A stretch of 64,000 bases of DNA from Bradyrhizobium sp. 170 (GTDB taxonomy: Bacteria > Pseudomonadota > Alphaproteobacteria > Rhizobiales > Xanthobacteraceae), in contig NZ_CP064703.1 in assembly GCF_023101085.1 (NCBI RefSeq), positions 7,626,001 through 7,690,000 of the forward strand. Direction: 5' to 3'. A model generated the notes under the pieces. That model was not told the DNA's origin, did no database searches, and worked only from the letters and a program-made list of their open reading frames with translations. Every line of letters starts with the position of its first letter. Position 1 is the first letter of the stretch. The translations under genes and the position numbers were made by a program. This document shows, in pieces, positions 44,531-53,036 of the stretch.

Positions 44531-44779
44531 TTACACCAGCGCGTTGGCCGCACGGCGCGCTTGGGTTTCGCGCTCGGCTTCCGCTTCACGCTCCACATCA
44601 CGGGCGATGATCGCCTTGCGCGCGAAGAGCCGCTTGCCGCCGATGGAAACGGGAGCGGGGATGTCGCCGGTTGCGATCCCGGCGTAAATCCAACTCCGAG
44701 ACGCTCCCGCGTAGCGCTCGGAAATTTCACGGAAGGTCATCCAAGGCGAAGTTGCCGCGGGAGTGTGGGTATCAGACAT
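44531..44779 (-). CDS. AlpA/MerR-like helix-turn-helix regulator
   Basis: The 82-residue protein has the AlpA-type winged helix: MTFREISERYAGASRSWIYA, then PAPVSIGGKRLFARKAI. Such proteins control integrase or replication genes of phages and islands, often just upstream of primase genes. Here it heads the minus-strand set leading to the primase. Confidence 0.75.
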   Translation of the reverse strand: MSDTHTPAATSPWMTFREISERYAGASRSWIYAGIATGDIPAPVSIGGKRLFARKAIIARDVEREAEAERETQARRAANALV

Positions 44780-45308
44780 AGCTCGACTCCATCTTTATGG
44801 ACGCGCGAAGGCATCGGCCGAATCGCCGTCAAAGGACATTCAAAGGGTTGATGGTCGTCTAGACCGGCCAGCGCGGGGTTTCGCACACTGGAGCCGTATC
44901 GGATTTACCCGTCCGCCTCGGCCCCAAAAAGGAGCCGGCAGAATACCCGTCCGATCACGGCTAAACGTTGGGTGGGTGTCCACCCGATTTGATGTATTAA
45001 ATCACAGCCAGTCAGAAAATTGCAATTCGCGGAAGTAACCGACTGGCCCGGCCTTTCTCGGGCAATATCAGCCGGTACGGGCGAAATCTCAACTTACGGA
45101 AGAAAATAGTTGGCCCCCCACTCTGACCTTCCCGGACTTCCGCGAATTGCAATCCTGGCACTCTTCGATTAGACGGGACTGAGAACTCGATTGCTCGCCA
45201 ATCGGGCACCAAAGCAAAACAAAGCAACTCTAACCACAAACCCCATAAGCCCGGTCCGCGTAAGCGGGCCTTTTCAGCTTTTAGCGGACAGGTACTACCC
45301 TGCCCGAC
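44780..45308. other. Intergenic control region with long inverted repeat
   Basis: This gene-free stretch separates the divergent AlpA/primase and recombinase units. ATTGCAATTCGCGGAAGT at 45019-45036 recurs inverted at 45136-45153 without a mismatch. A GGGTGG-GTGT-CCACCC hairpin lies near 44970-44985. No gene is supported. Confidence 0.55.
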
Positions 45309-45500
45309 GTGGTGCTTTGCATGCTTTCTCGGGTGGATTCCTGTGGATCAACTGGCCTTCCGGCCGTCGTGGAGGACTTACCCGGCCCCTCCGGCCAGCG
45401 TAAGCTAGACCCCGATGTCGTCGCGTTCGTCGAGGCTCTGGCCTGGTATGCGGCGCGCAAGGATCATGAGGCCCAATTGGGGGCCACGGGGGAAGGCTGA
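45309..45500 (+). CDS. Small ORF coupled to the serine recombinase
   Basis: The frame ends LDPDVVAFVEALAWYAARKD and its TGA overlaps the recombinase ATG by one base (TGATG), implying coupling. GTG at 45309 is one possible start of 63 residues, and an ATG lies a few codons later. The family is unknown; it may be a recombination directionality or accessory protein. Confidence 0.45.
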   Translation: MVLCMLSRVDSCGSTGLPAVVEDLPGPSGQRKLDPDVVAFVEALAWYAARKDHEAQLGATGEG

Positions 45501-47108
45501 TGCTCCGCGCCGCAATCTACGCTCGCTACTCAAGCGACCAGCAGTCCGATAAATCCGTTGAGGATCAGATCGCGCTTTGTCGCGAACTGTGCCAGCGCGA
45601 GGGCTTCAGTGTGGTCGCGACATTCAGCGACCGCGCTATCTCGGGTGCATCGGTCATCAATCGGCCGGGCTATCAGAGCTTGATGCGCGCTGCGGAAGCC
45701 AAGGGCTTTGACGTGCTTGTGGCGGAAGACATGGACCGCGTTTTCCGCGATCAGGGCGACTACCATCACGCCCGGAAGCGCCTCGATCATCACGGCATCA
45801 CCATCCACACGGCAACCGGCAGGGTCGGGAAGCTGGATGGTGCTCTTCGCGCGCTGATGGGGGAAATGTACATCGATAATCTGCGGCTGCACGTCATTCG
45901 CGGACTTGAAGGCGTGGTGCGGTCCGGCAGGCATGCAGGCGGCAAGGCATACGGCTATCGGCCTGTGCTCGGCCGTCCAGGTGAGCTTGAGATTGTGGAA
46001 GGACAAGCCGAGGTCGTCCGGCGCATCTTCAAGGAATTTGCGCAAGGCAAAACGGCGCGCGACATTGCAGGCAGTTTGAACGCCGACAAGATCGAACCGC
46101 CGAGCGGGCTGCGCTGGAATGCCTCAACAATCTACGGCAACGTTCAGCGCGGCAACGGTATCTTGCTGAACGAAGTTTATGTCGGGCAGATCGTTTGGAA
46201 TAAGGTGACGATGGTCAAAGACCCGTCAACCGGCAAGCGGCTCTCACGACCGAATCCAGCCGCGAAGCATCGACGCGCACCTGCCCCCCATCTCCGTATC
46301 GTCGACGACAAAACATGGGCTGCCGCACAGGCGCGGCGTCGTACGCCTTCAGACACGAAGCCGAAGTTCCGCGTTGCGCGACTATTGAGCGGGCTTCTCC
46401 GCTGTCCGACGTGTGGCGGCGGCATGGGGTCGGTCGGCCTGCATCGTGGTGAGCCTCGGCGTGCAGTGCTCGACGTATCGCGAGAGTGGGTCCTGCACGA
46501 ATAGCCGCATGGTCAACCGCAACAAGATTGAAGCCGCCGTGCTTGATGGTCTCCGCGAAGTGCTTAACGACCAAGATTACTTCAAGGTCTATCTGAAGAC
46601 ATACAATGACGAACGCACGAGGCTCGCCCGTGGCGCTGTCAAGGACCGCGCAAATCTGGAACGCCGAATCGGAGAGATTAAGCGCGAGCTAGACCGGATT
46701 TGGGATGCGATTGCAAAGCTCGGCGCGGACCCTGCGAGCGTTGCTGAACGACTTAGAGCCCTAGCGGCGGAAAAGTCCTCGGTCGCCCAACAGCTCGCGG
46801 CGGCCGAAGACAAGAAGAAGACGGTTTCGATCCATCCGGCCGCGATCAACAACTATCTGAAAGACGTTGCGGCGATGCGCGAGGCGCTAGACGACGAAGA
46901 CGCTGCCGAGCGACCGGAACTGATCGCACCGTTGCGACGGTTGATCCATAGCGTCGTGGTGCATGCCGAGCCCGGCGTGAAGGGCTTCGAGGTCGAAATC
47001 AAAGGGCGTTTGCAGGAACTTCTAGGCGCTCCGTTCCTCACCCGTTCTGTGGGTGGGGGACTAGTGGTAGCGAGAGAGGGACTCGAACCCCCGACCCCAG
47101 GATTATGA
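45500..47108 (+). pseudogene. Large serine recombinase, frameshifted; 3' end lies in tRNA-Met
   Basis: Residues 1-150 are the resolvase catalytic domain (RAAIYARYSSDQQSDKSVED with the nucleophile serine, and SDRAISGASVINRPGYQSLM). The recombinase DNA-binding domain follows (GKAYGYRPVLG, ARDIAGSLNADKIEPPSGLR), then a zinc ribbon starting CPTCGG. Near 46460-46470 the frame shifts by one base and continues as QCSTYRESGSCTNSRMVNRN with the long coiled-coil and C-terminal part. Restored length is about 536 residues. The last codons run through the tRNA 3' end and give REGLEPPTPGL. Confidence 0.85.
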
Positions 47109-47141
47109 TTCCCGTGCTCTAACCAGCTGAGCTACCTCGCC
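47065..47141 (-). tRNA. tRNA-Met (anticodon CAT)
   Basis: On the minus strand GGCGAGG-TA-GCTC starts the acceptor and D stems. The anticodon stem/loop is CGGGA-ATCATAA-TCCTG with anticodon CAT, and the T arm contains GGTTCGAGTC. The gene ends CTCGCTACCA, with CCA encoded. The 77-base gene is intact and is an elongator-type tRNA-Met. Its last 16 bases are the island attachment core. Confidence 0.93.
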
Positions 47142-47256
47142 ACGGTTCACCTTCGCGGCACACCATACCGCATTCGCGAACGCGCGGCATATAAGGAGTG
47201 GGTTAAGGGCCTGTCAAGCAAAGCCGGCGGTCCAGCCAACCGCCTGCGAAATAGCG

Positions 47257-47625
47257 CTATTTCGGCCGGATTGTCGGGTCGCCGCCGGGGCTGCCGGGCG
47301 GCGGAATCACCGGCGTCTTGCCGCCGTTCGGCGGCGCAGGCGCGTGCATTTCGGGATCGACGCCTGGGGGCGGACACAATACGCCGTCCGAGCGGGCAAG
47401 CTTGTCGCCGAGCGGCTCGACTCGCTGACCGGTGGTTGTTCCCTCGGGAGCCTTCTCGCCGGGCTTCGGCAATGGCTGCATAGGCGCGCAATCGGCGGCG
47501 CGCTGCGGCGATGGCGGCGCGGTCTGGGCCGGCGGTGTGGTCGGACCCGGCGGGGCCTGTGCCGCCGCCACGTCAGCGGCTGCCATCAACACACATGAGA
47601 GAAGAAGTGCGCGTTTCATTGCCAT
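47257..47625 (-). CDS. Secreted proline-rich protein
   Basis: The 122-residue protein has a signal peptide (MAMKRALLLSCVLMAAADVA, cleavage before QAPPG) and a mature part rich in proline, with two cysteines (ADCAPM, VLCPPP). No domain is recognised. It is probably periplasmic or outer-membrane associated. It lies outside the island, next to the tRNA. Confidence 0.6.
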   Translation of the reverse strand: MAMKRALLLSCVLMAAADVAAAQAPPGPTTPPAQTAPPSPQRAADCAPMQPLPKPGEKAPEGTTTGQRVEPLGDKLARSDGVLCPPPGVDPEMHAPAPPNGGKTPVIPPPGSPGGDPTIRPK

Positions 47626-47765
47626 GCAGGGGAAACGGCCTGCACTTGCGGAGGTTCCGCAGTCAAACTGTCGCTTTTTTGTTTGACGCGTTTTCCTAAC
47701 GCGAAACCGGGCTCCACCCCCGGATCAAGTCCGAGGGACTGCTTCGCTCGAAAACGCTATTTGCT

Positions 47766-48404
47766 TCACGATTTCCGAAAACGAATCAGCGAAAAATGTC
47801 CCATCGGCGGCATCGGACGCCGCTCGGTCAGGGTGACGCCGCCATGCTTGGCGGCCCAGTTGGTCAGACGTTCCCATGGGAATTCCGGCCGCCAGCCGAG
47901 CCGCCGCGCCAGTGGCGCGAACGCCAGCTCGAACATGCGGCGCGGGCCGCTTTCGGCGCCGATATGATTGACCAGAATGAGCTCGCCGCCGGGTTTCAGG
48001 ACGCGGATGAAATCATCCAGCGTGCGCTCCGGATCCGGCACCGCCGTGATGACATATTGCGCCACCACCGCATCGAAAAACGAATCCGGAAACGCCAGGT
48101 TCTTGGCGTCCATCACCGCAAGGGTTTCGACATTGGTCAGGCCGAACTCGCGCACGCGCTTGAGCGCCCGCCGCAGCATCGGTTCGGAAATGTCGACGCC
48201 GCATAATTTCGTGTTGCGCGAATATTCAGACAGCGAGAGCCCGGTGCCGACGCCGACGTCGAGAACGCGTCCGCCGATCTTGTCGGCTTCCGCGATGGTC
48301 GACCGGCGGCCCTCGTCGAATACCTTGCCGAACACGAGATCGTAGACCGGCGCCCAGCGCTCATAAGCCTTTTCGACCCCCTCGCGGTCGATGTCCCCAG
48401 CCAT
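47766..48404 (-). CDS. pmtA: Phosphatidylethanolamine N-methyltransferase PmtA
   Basis: The 212-residue class I SAM-dependent methyltransferase has motif I VLDVGVGTGLSLS near residue 47, VDISEPML, and LKPGGELILVNHIG. Size, the early YERWAPVYDLVFGKVF and the ending MGHFSLIRF match the Rhodobacter/Bradyrhizobium-type PmtA that methylates phosphatidylethanolamine toward phosphatidylcholine. The gene is 21 bases after mnmA on the same strand, an arrangement I associate with Bradyrhizobium. Confidence 0.8.
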   Translation of the reverse strand: MAGDIDREGVEKAYERWAPVYDLVFGKVFDEGRRSTIAEADKIGGRVLDVGVGTGLSLSEYSRNTKLCGVDISEPMLRRALKRVREFGLTNVETLAVMDAKNLAFPDSFFDAVVAQYVITAVPDPERTLDDFIRVLKPGGELILVNHIGAESGPRRMFELAFAPLARRLGWRPEFPWERLTNWAAKHGGVTLTERRPMPPMGHFSLIRFRKS

Positions 48405-48425
48405 TCCCTCTGCCCCGATTTTTTC

Positions 48426-49625
48426 TTAACTGCGCATCACCTCGGCGAGTGGCGCGGTCGTTTGCTGCGCCCCTGCCCTCGCCGCCGCAATCGTTGCGGT
48501 CGCGCTCTTGATGAATCCGCCGCCGAGCACGCGTGCCTGTCCCGCCGGCGCATCGTAGAACACGCAGGCCTGGCCGGGTGAAACGCCCTCTTCGCCGGCC
48601 ACGAGTTCGACCTCATAACCGCCGTCGACCGCGCGCAACCAGGCCGGCTGCGGCGCGCGCGTCGAGCGCACGCGCACGAACATCTCGATGCCGTCGCCGA
48701 TGACGCGGTCCAGCAGCCCGTCGCCGATCCAGTTGACGTCACGCAGGCGGATGCGATCCATCCGCAATGCCTCGCGCGGCCCCACCACGACGCGGCGGCT
48801 GGCCGCATCGAGCTTGACGACATAGAGCGGCGCGCCGGCCGCGATGCCCAGTCCCTTGCGCTGGCCGACGGTGAAATGAACGATGCCCTGATGCCGGCCA
48901 ATCGTACGGCCTTCGAGATCAACGATGTCGCCGGGCTCGATCGCGCCGGGCTTGAGGCGGCCGATGATGTCGGTGTAGCGCCCGGTCGGCACGAAGCAGA
49001 TGTCCTGGCTGTCCTGCTTGTCGGCGACTTCGAGACCGAATCGCCGCGCAAGTTCGCGCGCCTGCGGCTTGGTCATGTCGCCGAGCGGAAAGCGTAGATA
49101 ATCGAGCTGCTCGCGCGTGGTCGCGAACAGGAAATAGCTCTGGTCGCGATCGGCATCGGCAGCGCACACCAGCGTGCGCGATCCGTCGCCGAGGCGGCGC
49201 GAGGCGACATAGTGTCCGGTCGCGAGCGCACTCGCGCCGAGTTCGCGCGCGGTCGCCAACAGATCGCGAAACTTGACCGAGCGGTTGCACTCGATGCAGG
49301 GCACTGGCGTTTCGCCGAGCGCGTAGCTGTCGGCAAAATTGTCGATCACGGATTCGCGGAAGCGGCTTTCATAGTCGAGCACGTAATGCGGAATGCCGAT
49401 CCGCTCGGCGACGTTGCGGGCGTCGTGGATGTCGCGGCCGGCGCAGCAGGCGCCCTTGCGATGGGTGGCCGCGCCATGGTCGTAAAGCTGCAGCGTGATC
49501 CCGACCACGTCGTAGCCCTCGGACTTCAGCAAGGCAGCCGTCACCGAGGAGTCGACGCCGCCAGACATGGCGACCACGATCCGTGTGTCCTGCGGACGGC
49601 CTTCGAGATCCAGACTGTTTCGCAT
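48426..49625 (-). CDS. mnmA: tRNA-specific 2-thiouridylase MnmA
   Basis: The 399-residue enzyme has the PP-loop ATP pyrophosphatase motif [10 protein letters not shown] near residue 20, the catalytic cysteine of [14 protein letters not shown] near 117, and the second cysteine in [14 protein letters not shown] near 208. It thiolates the wobble uridine of Lys, Glu and Gln tRNAs. The start at [15 protein letters not shown] matches the usual N-terminus; upstream in-frame ATGs at 49637 and 49652 are alternatives. Confidence 0.95.
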   Translation of the reverse strand: MRNSLDLEGRPQDTRIVVAMSGGVDSSVTAALLKSEGYDVVGITLQLYDHGAATHRKGACCAGRDIHDARNVAERIGIPHYVLDYESRFRESVIDNFADSYALGETPVPCIECNRSVKFRDLLATARELGASALATGHYVASRRLGDGSRTLVCAADADRDQSYFLFATTREQLDYLRFPLGDMTKPQARELARRFGLEVADKQDSQDICFVPTGRYTDIIGRLKPGAIEPGDIVDLEGRTIGRHQGIVHFTVGQRKGLGIAAGAPLYVVKLDAASRRVVVGPREALRMDRIRLRDVNWIGDGLLDRVIGDGIEMFVRVRSTRAPQPAWLRAVDGGYEVELVAGEEGVSPGQACVFYDAPAGQARVLGGGFIKSATATIAAARAGAQQTTAPLAEVMRS

Positions 49626-49915
49626 GCCAGAGGTCATCGACTTCCATCGCAAGCTACGCGGCTCGCGGACAGGGTTAAAAAGCCTTTTTATTGTAAGGCC
49701 TTAGGGCATCATTCGGCCATACCGGGCCGGATCGGACGCCGCTCTTTAATATAGGCCGTATTGGCGCGAGGCAATCAGCCGATCGCCATTTTGGAGTGTG
49801 TCCAGGACGGCAAATCTTGCCGCCGGGCAGAAAAGGGGGTTGCGATCATGCTCCGAAATTTGGCTGCCAGTCGTGTAAGTATTTGAAATTACATGATATT
49901 TTTTGTCCCGCCGAG

Positions 49916-49931
49916 TGGCCCGGTCCTTGCT
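49916..49931 (+). promoter_or_regulatory. Sigma-54 promoter of the flagellar operon
   Basis: TGGCCCGGTCCTTGCT matches the -24/-12 consensus TGGCAC-N5-TTGC with correct spacing and one mismatch in the conserved bases. It is 35 bases before the fliK start. The sigma-54 activator FlbD is encoded at the end of the same cluster. The rest of 49626-49915 holds no gene. Confidence 0.7.
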
Positions 49932-49966
49932 GAATAATAGCCGAGAGCTCAGCGCGAGGGTTACCC

Positions 49967-51679
49967 GTGGTTAGTGTCACGTCAGAAGTATCGGCAAACG
50001 CATCTTTTCAGAACGCGGCGGCGAGATCCGCCCGGCCGGATTCCGAGCCGTCAGCCAGAAACGACAGCTTCGCGGCACTGGTCGACAGCAACACGGCCGC
50101 CAACAACAACGACAATCGCGCCCAGGACAACGCGCCCGCCCCGCGCCGCGCCGACGATGCGCAAGCCGCGTCCGATAACCGCTCGCGCGACAATGCTGCC
50201 GCATCGGACAAGGTCGCGCGCAACGATTCGAATGATCGCAACGCCGCGGCCAAAGCACAAAGCGACAAGGCACGCAGCGACAAGGCACGCGACGACGGCA
50301 AAATCGACAGCAACGCCGATACCGATACCGAAACCAAGACCGATACCGACAAGGCCGCGTCGGCCCGCGGCGCCAAATCGAAGTCCGACGCGCCGAAGTC
50401 CGATGGGACGAAGTCCGACGAGACGACGCAAGGCTCTTCCACCGACGCTTCCCCGGTAATCGATCAGGCCGAGACGAAGCAGGATGGAACGGTCGTGGTG
50501 ACGGCCGACGCCGTTGCCATTGCCATCCCGACTGCCGCAACGCCGGCGGCGACAGCTCCCGCGACACAAGCAACCGACAAGGCGACCGCACCGCTTGCCA
50601 TCGCAGCGGCAGCGATCGCAGCCTCCGCTTCGCTCGCCGCCGAGACCGCGCCGGCCGCTCCCGCCGCTGAAGCCACCGAGGCCATCGTAACCCAGCCCGC
50701 AACCGCGAACGCCGCGCAAGCCGACGGCGGCGCCAAGACCAGCGCGCAAGGCGCGGTCGGCCAGGCCGTCAGCGCCCAGGTCACATCCGCCGATCCATCC
50801 ATCGCAACCAGTATTGCTCAGGCCGCTTCAGCGATCGCGGCGACGCCCGCCGCCACCAAAGCCGGCGCGCAACTCAAGAACCCCGATCTCGCCAGGAAGG
50901 GCGTCACGACGGCAGTCGAGCAGGCCGGCACCACCGACACCGCCGCGCCTGCAACGCCTGCCGCTGATACCATCGTGCCCGCCGTCACGGCGCCGACCGA
51001 AGCCGCGGGCAAGCCGAAGTCCGAGAATGGCATCGTCGACGCGGTGAAGGCCGACGCGTCAGGCAATTCCATCACGCCGCCGGCCGCCAACGCGCATGCC
51101 CACGCGCATCTTGCTGCCCCTGATATTAGCCAGACGCCGGTCAATTCCTCCGGCAACGGCCTGCAGGCCGCCGGCGCGATCCAGACGCAGCAACCGGCTT
51201 CCACCACGACGCCGGCAACCGCTGCCCAACTCACCGCCACGGCTGCCGCAAGCGCGCCGGTGCCGGTGAGCGGACTTGCGATGGAAATCGCCGCGTCTGC
51301 CAAGAGCGGCAAGACCCGCTTCGAAATCCGGCTCGATCCCGCCGAACTCGGCCGCATCGATGTCCGCATCGATATCGACCGCCACGGCCAGGTGACGTCG
51401 CATCTGACGGTCGAGCGGCCGGAAACGCTGTCGATGCTGCGCCAGGATGCCAACCAGTTGCAGCGCGCACTCGACAATGCCGGGCTCTCGACCGGCAATG
51501 GCGGCCTGCAATTCAGCCTGCGCGACCAGTCTTCGCAGGGCCAGAACGACGGCAACCAGTCCAATCCCAACGCGCATCGCCTCGTCGTCAGCGAGGAAGA
51601 CAGCGTGCCGGCCGTCGTCGCCGGCCGCAACTATGGCCGCATGCTCGGTGCGAGCGGCGGCGTCGACATCAGGGTTTAA
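49967..51679 (+). CDS. fliK: Flagellar hook-length control protein FliK
   Basis: The 570-residue protein starts at GTG after GAGGG. Most of it is low-complexity A/T/D/K/N-rich sequence, as expected of the molecular-ruler part. The C-terminal 130 residues contain the hook-length domain: KTRFEIRLDPAELGRIDVRI, LTVERPETLSMLRQD, QRALDNAGL and LQFSLRDQ. FliK stops hook growth and switches export specificity. It is the first gene after the sigma-54 site. Confidence 0.88.
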   Translation: MVSVTSEVSANASFQNAAARSARPDSEPSARNDSFAALVDSNTAANNNDNRAQDNAPAPRRADDAQAASDNRSRDNAAASDKVARNDSNDRNAAAKAQSDKARSDKARDDGKIDSNADTDTETKTDTDKAASARGAKSKSDAPKSDGTKSDETTQGSSTDASPVIDQAETKQDGTVVVTADAVAIAIPTAATPAATAPATQATDKATAPLAIAAAAIAASASLAAETAPAAPAAEATEAIVTQPATANAAQADGGAKTSAQGAVGQAVSAQVTSADPSIATSIAQAASAIAATPAATKAGAQLKNPDLARKGVTTAVEQAGTTDTAAPATPAADTIVPAVTAPTEAAGKPKSENGIVDAVKADASGNSITPPAANAHAHAHLAAPDISQTPVNSSGNGLQAAGAIQTQQPASTTTPATAAQLTATAAASAPVPVSGLAMEIAASAKSGKTRFEIRLDPAELGRIDVRIDIDRHGQVTSHLTVERPETLSMLRQDANQLQRALDNAGLSTGNGGLQFSLRDQSSQGQNDGNQSNPNAHRLVVSEEDSVPAVVAGRNYGRMLGASGGVDIRV

Positions 51680-51690
51680 GGGAGAGCGCC

Positions 51691-52386
51691 ATGGCAGTTG
51701 ATGCAACCATGCCGACGACGGTCGTCTCGGCGCCCGGGACCGGTACCGCCACGAGCAACAAGACCGCTTCGGAAAAGACGACGGGAATTGCGGATAATTT
51801 CCAGACCTTTCTGACGCTGCTGACCACGCAGCTCCAGCACCAGAATCCGATGGATCCGCTCGACACCAACCAGTTCACCCAGCAGCTCGTGCAGTTTGCC
51901 GGCATCGAGCAGCAGCTCAAGTCGAACGAACAGTTGAAGTCGCTGGTGGAGATCGAAAAGAGTGCGCAGGCGACGCAGGCGCTGGTCTATGTCGGCAACA
52001 CGGTCGCCGTCGATGGCAGCAAGGCACAGTTCGACAAATCTGCGACCTGGAATTTTAAATCCGAGAAAGACACCTCCGCAACGATCACGATCACCAATTC
52101 GGCCGGACAGACCGCCTATACCGGGTCCTATACGTTGAAACAGGGTGGCTCCAGCTTCGTCTGGGACGGCAAGGGTAATGATGGCGTGCAGTGGCCGGCC
52201 GGTACCTACACCTTGACCGCCACCGGCAAGGACAGCTCCGGCAACAACGTGGCGATCTCCACCGAAGTCCAGGGCATCGTCGATTCAGTCGATCTCAGCG
52301 CCTCCCCGCCACTGCTGTCGATCGGCGGCCAGAGCTACACCACCGACAAGATCAAGCGCGTGGTCCGTCCGAGCACCTCCAGCTAG
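51691..52386 (+). CDS. flgD: Flagellar hook-capping protein FlgD
   Basis: The 231-residue protein has the FlgD N-terminal motif FQTFLTLLTTQLQHQNPMDP (about residues 36-55) followed by NQFTQQLVQFAGIEQQLKSN and the beta-rich C-terminal domain (FVWDGKGNDGVQWPAGTYTL). FlgD caps the growing hook. It lies 11 bases after fliK and is surely cotranscribed. Confidence 0.93.
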   Translation: MAVDATMPTTVVSAPGTGTATSNKTASEKTTGIADNFQTFLTLLTTQLQHQNPMDPLDTNQFTQQLVQFAGIEQQLKSNEQLKSLVEIEKSAQATQALVYVGNTVAVDGSKAQFDKSATWNFKSEKDTSATITITNSAGQTAYTGSYTLKQGGSSFVWDGKGNDGVQWPAGTYTLTATGKDSSGNNVAISTEVQGIVDSVDLSASPPLLSIGGQSYTTDKIKRVVRPSTSS

Positions 52387-52590
52387 CCCAACGCTCGCAT
52401 CGTTTGATCCGCCACTTCCGGTCCGGCAATCCCTGATTGTACGCAAAAGCGTCACAGGGAACCCGGGGCCGACGTATTTTCCGTCATTTTCAAGGAGATT
52501 CGTATTGAAGCCGTAGGCTTAGGCAATTTTTAAGCCGGCAGGCGTAGGTTGTCATGGTGAGTTCAGTGGTTGAGAGTTTGTGAGTACGCC

Positions 52591-52866
52591 ATGACAGAAC
52601 CCCATCGCCCGAGGGTAAAATACGTCATCGGGCCTGACGGCAGTCCGTTAACAATTGCCGACTTGCCCGCGCCCGGTACCAAACGGTGGGTCATCCGCCG
52701 CAAGGCCGAAGTCGTTGCGGCGGTCCGTGGTGGCCTGCTCTCCCTCGAGGAGGCCTGCAGCCGCTATACGCTGACCGTCGACGAGTTCCTGTCCTGGCAG
52801 TTTTCCATCGATCAGCATGGTCTGGCAGGCTTGCGGACCACCCGGATCCAGCAATATCGGCAGTAA
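52591..52866 (+). CDS. sciP: CtrA inhibitor SciP (DUF1153)
   Basis: The 91-residue protein starts MTEPHRPRVKYVIGPDGSPL and carries the helix-turn-helix-like DUF1153 domain (VRGGLLSLEEACSRYTLTVD, FLSWQFSIDQHGLAGLR). In Caulobacter SciP binds CtrA at its target promoters and blocks RNA polymerase. Here it lies in the flagellar cluster, just before the CtrA-like site of fliF. It is followed by a strong terminator. Confidence 0.87.
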   Translation: MTEPHRPRVKYVIGPDGSPLTIADLPAPGTKRWVIRRKAEVVAAVRGGLLSLEEACSRYTLTVDEFLSWQFSIDQHGLAGLRTTRIQQYRQ

Positions 52867-52894
52867 ACTCTCCCGAACCGAAAGATTTGATGAA

Positions 52895-52927
52895 AACCGG
52901 CTTCGTTTTGCGAAGCCGGTTTTTTTC
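52895..52927 (+). terminator. Rho-independent terminator after sciP
   Basis: AACCGGCTTCG-TTTTG-CGAAGCCGGTT followed by TTTTT is a long GC-rich hairpin with a T-run. It separates fliK-flgD-sciP from the fliF operon, so fliF needs its own promoter. Confidence 0.93.
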
Positions 52928-52951
52928 ATGCCGGAACTATTCGCGGCGGCT

Positions 52952-52969
52952 TTAACGGTTGTTAACCAT
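52952..52969 (+). promoter_or_regulatory. CtrA-like binding site upstream of fliF
   Basis: TTAACGGTTGTTAACCAT has two TTAA half-sites, the second being the full TTAACCAT form common in CtrA boxes. The spacing is six bases rather than the usual seven. It lies 68 bases before the fliF start, after the sciP terminator. Confidence 0.5.
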
Positions 52970-53036
52970 ATGGAAACCATCCCCTAGGCAATAATTGCCC
53001 AGTCGGTCCCTCGGGCCGAATCCCTGGGGGCGGTTG

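Larger units (their letters stand above)
12485..47080. mobile_element. Putative 34.6-kb genomic island inserted at the 3' end of tRNA-Met
   Basis: The 16-base sequence TGGTAGCGAGAGAGGG occurs at 12485-12500 and again at 47065-47080, where it is the 3' end (including CCA) of a minus-strand tRNA-Met gene. The DNA between holds a serine recombinase next to the tRNA, an AlpA-like regulator, a primase, an IS66 copy, several pseudogenes and a defence cluster. Base use is visibly less GC-rich than in the flanks, whose genes are ordinary metabolic and flagellar ones. Integration at the tRNA 3' end restores the tRNA and leaves the short copy at the far end, as seen here. Confidence 0.8.

Noticed and set aside
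45309..47108. Tyrosine integrase expected at a tRNA border
   Set aside because: The enzyme present has the serine-recombinase catalytic motif YARYSS and recombinase/zinc-ribbon domains; no R-H-R-Y protein is seen.
50051..51706. Several long minus-strand frames opposite fliK
   Set aside because: The low-complexity alanine-rich fliK coding sequence leaves all frames open; none has a start site or domain.
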